Assembly (NCBI RefSeq): GCF_003576645.1
Contig: NC_044916.1
Location: 22,614,036-22,678,035 of the forward strand
Origin: Ipomoea triloba
Lineage: Eukaryota > Streptophyta > Magnoliopsida > Solanales > Convolvulaceae
DNA: 64,000 nucleotides
Direction: 5' to 3'
Shown here: positions 58,562 through 64,000 of the stretch, piece by piece
How the letters are laid out: each line of letters begins with the position of its first letter
Position numbering within the stretch: the stretch's first letter is position 1
Position numbers and translations under genes: made by a program
The notes under the pieces: model-generated
Seen by the model: only the letters and a program-made list of their open reading frames with translations
Database searches by the model: none
Told to the model about the DNA's origin: nothing

Positions 58562-58888
58562 CGTAGAATTTTACGGTTGTTTTTTCTAATTTTAAAATTA
58601 AAAATGGCCTAAAATAGAGATTTTGAACACCGTAACGGTATTACTTGTGTAGTTATTAAGCAACAATACAGTACCGTTTAATTTCAAATTCTTAAAATAT
58701 TATTTTTCTATAATTGAAAAAATAACACTTAATTTCTCAATTCAACTATAACTGACATAATTTAGTCTTTAAATATTTAATAGTTATAGATAAATAATAA
58801 ATAAATTAATATTTTCTCTCCTATTTCAAACTCAATAAAGTTTTCCATCAATCATATATTCTGTAATTATCTTCTTGGTTTGAATTGG
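58562..58888 (+). repeat. Direct repeat, copy 2
   Basis: It is the partner of 57867-58190. The similarity ends near TTTGAATTGG. It has no coding frame. Confidence 0.85.
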
Positions 58889-59024
58889 TTAGCTATAAGC
58901 AATTGAAACGGTTGTCAGTTGCGTACTAGGGTTATAAGGTGATATTTTACTCAGTGTACACTCCCAAATAATAACAATGAGTTTTCCTCATCATCTAATA
59001 CAAAAAATGATGAAAGAACATTGA

Positions 59025-59195
59025 ACTTGTATGAGACTGTCTCACGGATAAAATATACGTGAAACGGGTTAGGTCAAAATAGAATGTAATACTTATACCA
59101 GCAAATGCAAATACTAAATCATGAAAAAATATTACATTTCATATTGACCCGATCCGTCTTACGGATAAAGATTCATAAGACGGTCTCATACAAGT
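59025..59195. mobile_element. Small MITE (171 bp)
   Basis: ACTTGTATGAGACTGTCTC at the left is inverted as GACGGTCTCATACAAGT at the right, and the next ~20 bp inward also match. It sits about 280 bp upstream of the second exonuclease gene, so it could influence its promoter. Confidence 0.8.
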
Positions 59196-59392
59196 GTCAA
59201 GTGTGACAGTATTTTTTTGAATTATTTGAAATTGTTTATGGTTTCAAAATTATAAATCATACTAAATTTTGTTGCCAAAATAATAGGAGCTAAATTAAAT
59301 ACTAAATTAGAATGCCGTTTCCCTATTCAAGGGGCTTTCGAATTCCGAAATCATAAACAGTTGATCTTCACGCGTTTAAAATCTGGAACCCT

Positions 59393-59405
59393 TATATATA
59401 TATAT
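59393..59405 (+). promoter_or_regulatory. Probable TATA box of the second exonuclease gene
   Basis: TATATATATATAT lies about 75-87 bp upstream of the ATG at 59480, which would allow a leader of about 45-55 nt. A second weaker ATATATGG lies nearer, at about 59,430. Confidence 0.5.
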
Positions 59406-59479
59406 GGTGACCACTATGATAAAAAAAAATATATGGTGACCACTCTACCTCCTTAAGCACTACTGCTTCGCTCTCTTCC

Positions 59480-60118
59480 ATGGCGATGGATATCGGCATT
59501 GTGGAGTACGTCAACGGTTTCCACGATATCTACAACGTTCATTTCAACGGCGAGTGTATCAGAACCTTAGTAACCCCCGAACCCCGAAAGGTCATCGAAT
59601 GGATCTCCGAGATTGAGTACATCCATCGCCACCGCCTCAACCGCCTCATCGTGGGCCTGGACGTAGAGTGGCGCCCCAGCTACTCGAAGCGGCGGAACCC
59701 GGTGGCGACGCTCCAGCTCTGCGTGGGGCGCCGCTGCCTGGTCTTCCAGCTCCTGTACTGCGGGCCCCGCATCCCAGACCGGCTCGTCAGGTTCCTGGGC
59801 AACCCGGGCTACAGCTTCGTCGGCGTGGGGATCAAGGACGACTTGAAGAAGCTGGAGGAAGACCACCGCGTGTTGGTGACGAACGCGGTGGAGCTGCGGG
59901 CCCTCGCGGCGTACGAGACGGGGGATGCGTCTCTGAAGAATGTTGGGTTGAAGTATTTGGTGGGGGTTTATCTGGGCGCGGAGATGGAGAAGCCCAGAAG
60001 GGTGAGGATGGGGGAGTGGGATCGAGAGGTTCTTAACACTGAGCAGATTCAGTATGCGTGCATTGATGCTTTCGTGTGTTTTGAGATTGGCAGGATTTTG
60101 AAAGCGTCTGCTCATTAG
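59480..60118 (+). CDS. WRN-like DEDDy 3'-5' exonuclease (212 aa)
   Basis: It is a paralogue of the gene at 52593. Exo I is GLDVEW (D61, E63), Exo II GVGIKDDLKKL (D121) and Exo III YACIDAF (Y192, D196), so the full DEDDy set is kept. The protein starts MAMD in the context TTCCATGGCGATGG. It is single-exon. Bases 59,600-59,950 are strikingly GC-rich compared with the AT-rich flanks and with the sister gene, which also produces long spurious open frames on both strands here. The 3' third and the downstream ~650 bp are duplicated at 63334-64000. Function in nucleic-acid trimming is inferred from the family. Confidence 0.92.
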   Translation: MAMDIGIVEYVNGFHDIYNVHFNGECIRTLVTPEPRKVIEWISEIEYIHRHRLNRLIVGLDVEWRPSYSKRRNPVATLQLCVGRRCLVFQLLYCGPRIPDRLVRFLGNPGYSFVGVGIKDDLKKLEEDHRVLVTNAVELRALAAYETGDASLKNVGLKYLVGVYLGAEMEKPRRVRMGEWDREVLNTEQIQYACIDAFVCFEIGRILKASAH

Positions 60119-60776
60119 AGCTAGCTAGACAGTAATATATGACGACTACGCTTTTTTTTTTTTTTTGTTCAATTGCATTTCTCAATTTCTGGTAGTATGT
60201 TGTAGGCGGAGTGTTAGAAAGACATTAAGGTTGTATTTTGGCGTGTGACGCTTGACGATGTTATGTTTAAATTTTGAGAATCTGAATTAGCATGAAATTA
60301 GTAAGTAGGGCGTGAGTATATATTTAAAATATGGGGCGTTTTGGGTTTCGATTTGGTTTGAAATGGTTCAGTTTAACATTAGAGTTTGGTTCGGTTTCAA
60401 TTTGGTTTGAAACGGTTCGGTTCGGTTTTAAGAATCTCGAACCGTTCGATTTTATATTACTAGTTCGGCTCGGATCGGTTCGATTTGATTCGATTCCGAA
60501 TAAATCGAACCGAATTGCTCACCCTTAAAATGGTGGAAAATGGCAGGTAATGAAAGTAAATTTTGAAAAACAAGAACCACAATTGATGGATAATCCATAT
60601 CAGTCTCAGATACCCAGTCCGTGTCGCTATACAATCAGACTCAAGGTGGTTAGCCCAACGAACAACCGCGAAGCAAGAATCCCAGCTGGCATCACAATTC
60701 TAAGGATATTGGAGTATCTATCTGTTAAAATAATCTCACCCGTCTCCTTTTTCTGTTAAGGAAAGAGAATCTCATG
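59891..60776 (+). repeat. Segmental duplication, copy A
   Basis: From GAGCTGCGGG in the exonuclease gene to TTTTTCTGTT the sequence matches 63334-64000, through the stop codon and several hundred bases of 3' flank. Copy A has an extra 194-bp insertion at 60331-60524. Confidence 0.88.
60331..60524. mobile_element. hAT-like MITE (194 bp)
   Basis: It is rich in CGGTTCGGTT steps and its right end inverted reads GGGTGAGCAATTCGG, like hAT termini. TAAAAT occurs at both borders. The duplicate at about 63,750 has a single TTTAAAATGG and no insertion, which defines the element by an empty site. Confidence 0.85.
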
Positions 60777-61619
60777 CTTAAAGAAGGAATCTACAATTCA
60801 ACTAATGAAGGTTAACTAAAGTTAAATTTGTAAATCAATATAAATACTCTCTACGGGTCACATTGTAAAGGGGAAAAACACATTGTAGGGGGGACAACGG
60901 CTATTTTCTATGAAGTGGGAGAGACTGCCACTTTCTAGCCATAAGATGGAGAGACCGATCCAAATTGATCATGTACGAAGTTACTTACAAAAATAGTAGA
61001 TTTTAGCTTAGCATTACCCAAAAAGACCCATGATTTTCACCATTGAATTTTCACGTAAAAATTATTATATCTCTTTTATTTTATCTTCTTAATCATTTAT
61101 ATCCTATTCTCGGATAGATCATATTAGCCCGCTGTTTGACTACTCCCATATAGTCATAAAACCAAAAACAATGTCTATAATGATGGAAACAAACAAGTGA
61201 TGGGGTTTTGAAAACAAAATGGTAGTTTACTACTACGCACCCTTTCTTTGCTATAAATGGGACAGCTTGTGAATTGTGATTGCCTCCGTGGAAAGCAATT
61301 GGCTTGGAGCTAGAAGTTTGTCCGTCATGCCAGGCCAATTATTTCCTAGCTAGGTTACTACTATGTGGCCAAGGAGGATTATAATCCCTTCGTGCATGAA
61401 GCCTCTGATCTTTTGATTGGCCATGCACTCTGATCTTTTGATTGGCATGGCGATCAGCATCGCCTGGTGAATATTATGAAGGCAAAGGAGACGTGGTTCG
61501 CAATGGGGAAGTTTGCGTCCTAGCTACAGGTTTCTATTGCTCCACTAGTAAAGATTTGAAAATATAAATTAAATTATTGGCATATGTTGTTCAAAAAAGA
61601 GATACCAAAACAACAGTCG
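60777..61619. other. Intergenic, no confident feature
   Basis: An 81-codon frame at 61093-61338 on the minus strand has no recognisable motif and is not called. No repeat structure stands out apart from a doubled TCTGATCTTTTGATTGGC near 61,407-61,446. Confidence 0.5.
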
Positions 61620-61880
61620 TTATACCGTGGACCATGGGTCATGTCTGATATTGTAGTTGTGTTGAAAGGAAACTGCAGTTGCGCGGAACAGAGGTCGTTT
61701 CATCTGTCTGGAACTGCAGCTGTGTTGAACTGATATTGTAGTTGCGTTGAATGGATACTGCAATTGTGTTGAACTGATACTGTAGTTGTGTTGAACGGAT
61801 GAACGGTCTTTGTTCCGCGCAACTACAGTTCCCTTTCAACATAACTGCAGTATCAGCCATGATCATGATCCACAGTATAA
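61620..61880. mobile_element. Small MITE with internal GTTG-rich repeats
   Basis: The ends TTATACCGTGGACCATGG and GATCCACAGTATAA are imperfect inverts, similar to those of the element at 37420-37992. The interior repeats ACTGATATTGTAGTTGTGTTGAA-like units, and there is an inner inverted pair AACTGCAGTTGCGCGGAACA / TTCCGCGCAACTACAGTT. Confidence 0.65.
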
Positions 61881-62339
61881 TTTGCGCTAAAACAATGTAT
61901 GTGGTGGTGATTTTATACTTTTTTAAATAACATATAAGTATATAACACATGTGTAGTATAAAAAATATAAATAAATAAATAAATAAATAAGATGGACACT
62001 TTTTGCGTCTATTTTAAACAAGGCAGGCTGTTTTTATGTCTATTTTAAACAAAACATGCACTCCGTCTTTTGTGACCAATACCTAGATTTTTTTGGTTTG
62101 TTTTTTCACTTCTTGCAATTGATTTTATTTTTTCGTCGAATTAATCCTAAGCTCATGGAATCCCCACACTACTGCCACCGGTCATGACCTTTAAGTCAAG
62201 CGACGAATTAACTGCGCTAAATCATTTTTCTTGATTTGCTTGATTGATGTTGTTGTGGATGAATAATTGGTTTGAGTTTTTCAATTGTACTAAGTAGCTC
62301 TAGTTGGAGAAATTAAGCTGGTAATATGAAAATAAGGAA
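61881..62339. other. Intergenic, no feature seen
   Basis: It is AT-rich with a (AAAT)n run at about 61,966-61,992 and a doubled GTCTATTTTAAACAA. Nothing else is recognised. Confidence 0.5.
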
Positions 62340-62707
62340 TGATGTGTCGTAGTATAACAACTATCATAGAAGTGAACTCGCTGCTACCGTGCAAACTCAC
62401 AACAATGGCGTCGCCCTAGAAGGTTAACATAGCAATTCCCGTCTTCGTGCACCAAGAGGAGGGATTGAAACTTACACATCATACTCAGAGTAATAATGTG
62501 GTAAAAAGGAGACCAGAAAATCCCTGTCTAATGTCGGAAACTCCATGTATAACTCTTTTAAATAGTATAGGCAAAACAATTAATGCCACTTATTATTTAA
62601 CGAATCTTAGTCACTCATCACCTTGTGGTGAATAACATATATTGACTAAATCATCCAAAAATTTTGAGAGCCACAGAAAATCCTCTTTGACTCGCAATTT
62701 CCCAACA
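62340..62707 (-). mobile_element. Copia-type LTR fragment (left edge unresolved)
   Basis: On the minus strand it begins TGTTGGGAAATTGCGAG at 62707, directly after the polypurine tract TGTGGGGGAT (62708-62717). This is the normal start of a Copia 3' LTR. The other end could not be fixed, so the start coordinate is approximate. Confidence 0.6.
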
Positions 62708-63333
62708 ATCCCCCACAAATGCAAGGAAATCACAAGAAAGACTCTAAGAAGTATAAATGTTTGACACTTAAGTGCTAGTAAACGAATCTTGAACTGACGA
62801 TGAGTGAACAAATCTTGAACTCTTAGACTAAGCTAGAAGTTTAAACCAAAGTGACATGCATCACACCTTAGATCTTGTGTAATAAGTTCCGCGATAAACT
62901 ACATATATTTTAGCCTAACTGAACTTCAAGATGCTCATGACTGCTCTAGGAAGATCGCTCATTATCTTTCATAAAAGGCGACTAACCATTTTACTCACGT
63001 AGGTGCTTTTCATTAAGTCTATCTCAATATAGACTACCCAAATTATGGTAAAAAATCATTAAGAGCAATTTATGCTCAACTTCTCAATTATTAAGCAGTG
63101 AATTCATTAAGTCCACTTCGTAGGACCACAGCGGTAGCTCAATCTCATAAGTCACAACTACACATATCACATGAATGACTAATAAGTGTATTACTTTGTG
63201 GTTCTTTCCATGGACCGTTTGATCACAAAAGTGGGATCCCCCATGAATTTATCATTTCTTGGGCTTTAAGTCATTCCAACAATAATTCAATGACTAAGCT
63301 CGTGATTAGTCTTTTCTATTATAAATTCATTAA
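62708..63333 (-). mobile_element. Copia 3' internal fragment beside the truncated exonuclease copy
   Basis: It begins with a polypurine tract and has the look of Copia 3' untranslated sequence, for example TTGATCACAAAAGTGGGATCC. It has no coding frame. It ends at about 63,333, exactly where the exonuclease duplicate begins, so the truncation of that copy is linked to this element or to a later deletion. Confidence 0.55.
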
Positions 63334-63561
63334 GAGCTACGAGCCCGTGCAGCGTACGAGTCGGGGGATGCGTCTCTGAAAAAGGTTGGGTTGAAGGATT
63401 TGGTGAGGATTTATCTGGGCATAGAGATGGAGAAGCCCAAAAGGGTGAGGATGGGGGAGTGGGATCGAGAGGTTTTTACCACTGAGCAGATTCATTATGC
63501 GTGCATTGATGCTTTCGTTTGTTTCGAGATTGGCAGGATTTTCAAAGCTTATGCTCATTAG
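63334..63561 (+). pseudogene. 5'-truncated WRN-like exonuclease copy
   Basis: The last 75 codons and stop of the gene at 59480 are present in frame, from ELRARAAYESGDASL to FKAYAH. Exo III is kept (YACIDAF), but Exo I and Exo II, with three of the four catalytic acidic residues, are missing. Several substitutions separate it from the parent, for example IHYAC for IQYAC. No start codon or promoter is apparent, so it is a pseudogene. Confidence 0.88.
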
Positions 63562-64000
63562 AGCTAGCTAGCTGGTAATATATGACGACTACAGTTATTT
63601 TTTCAATTACATTTTTGCTTTTCTGGTAGTATGTTGTAGGCGGAGTGTTAGAAAGACATTAAGGTTGTATTTTGGCTTGTGACGCATGACGATGTTATGT
63701 TCAAATTTTGAGAATCTGAATTAGCATGAAATTAGTAAGTAGGGGAGTATATATTTAAAATGGTGGAAAATGGCAGGCAATGAATGTAAAATTTGAAAAT
63801 CAAGAATCACAATTGATTGATACTTGGCCTCGGGTACCCAGTCCGCGTCACTAGGCATGCGGTCAGACTTAATAGGTGGTTAGCCCGCCGACCAGAAGTA
63901 ACAGGCGATTAGCCCAACAGACAGCAGTGAAGCAAGAATCCCAGCTAGCATTACAAGGATATTGTTAACATAATTTCACCCACATTCCCCTTTTTCAGTT
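63334..64000 (+). repeat. Segmental duplication, copy B (runs off the window)
   Basis: It matches copy A at 59891-60776 through the gene end and 3' flank, up to CCCTTTTTCAGTT at the window end. It lacks the 194-bp MITE and has a local expansion containing GGTGGTTAGCCCG / GGCGATTAGCCC near 63,875-63,925. Confidence 0.88.

Noticed and set aside
59567..60115. 182-aa minus-strand frame and 122-aa alternate plus frame
   Set aside because: They are shadows of the GC-rich exonuclease gene; only the plus frame at 59480 has conserved motifs.
61093..61338. 81-aa minus-strand frame
   Set aside because: There is no recognised motif or supporting context; length is within chance for this AT-rich sequence.

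Overview
This window is nuclear DNA from a flowering plant, most likely a eudicot. The evidence is its AT-rich, intron-poor, transposon-crowded character, plant-type nuclear histidine tRNA genes, and several plant transposon families: Ty1/Copia and probable Ty3/Gypsy LTR elements, hAT, MULE with a captured PPR fragment, PIF/Tourist-like MITEs, LINE tails and SINEs. The host genes are plant-type WRN-like exonucleases. No bacterial, organellar or viral genome organisation is seen. The species cannot be named from sequence alone.

Positions 1 to about 32,395 are one tandem array. A unit of about 998 bp carries a single tRNA-His(GTG) gene plus roughly 925 bp of AT-rich spacer, and it is repeated about 27 times. 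The array enters from the left window edge and decays at its right edge. Five copies match the consensus cloverleaf exactly; the others carry diagnostic changes such as loss of A14, acceptor-stem mismatches, compensated stem changes, an ATG anticodon or deletions. Inside it a 149-bp spacer segment is amplified 14 times without visible change (8,331-10,416). A 3,042-bp solo LTR sits exactly at the 3' end of one tRNA gene (13,446-16,487), and a 1,099-bp Pack-MULE carrying a PPR gene fragment is inserted at 28,602-29,700. Several staircase duplications and a single N (22,097) suggest local assembly trouble between about 11.5 and 22.6 kb.

Positions 32.4-51.2 kb are a transposon field. They hold a foldback MITE, a (GT)n tract, and two head-to-head Copia-type LTRs around a 1.3-kb spacer with a long imperfect hairpin. 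A minisatellite-bearing MITE follows, then an apparently intact hAT element (38,075-42,765) with an 8-bp target duplication and a 707-codon transposase frame. After that come a MULE-type MITE, a SINE, a LINE tail, a broken Copia element with its 5' LTR and primer-binding site, a Tourist-like MITE and another LINE tail.

Positions 51.2-64 kb hold the only convincing host protein genes. These are two single-exon WRN-like DEDDy 3'-5' exonuclease genes (52,593-53,222 and 59,480-60,118) and a 5'-truncated third copy (63,334-63,561). They are separated by MITEs, a decayed Copia element with an LTR, a SINE and direct repeats. The third copy and its downstream flank are a duplicate of the second gene's 3' part, and they show the empty site of a small hAT-like MITE found in the second copy. 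Nothing indicates that the tRNA array, the transposons and the exonuclease genes act together; their proximity is structural.
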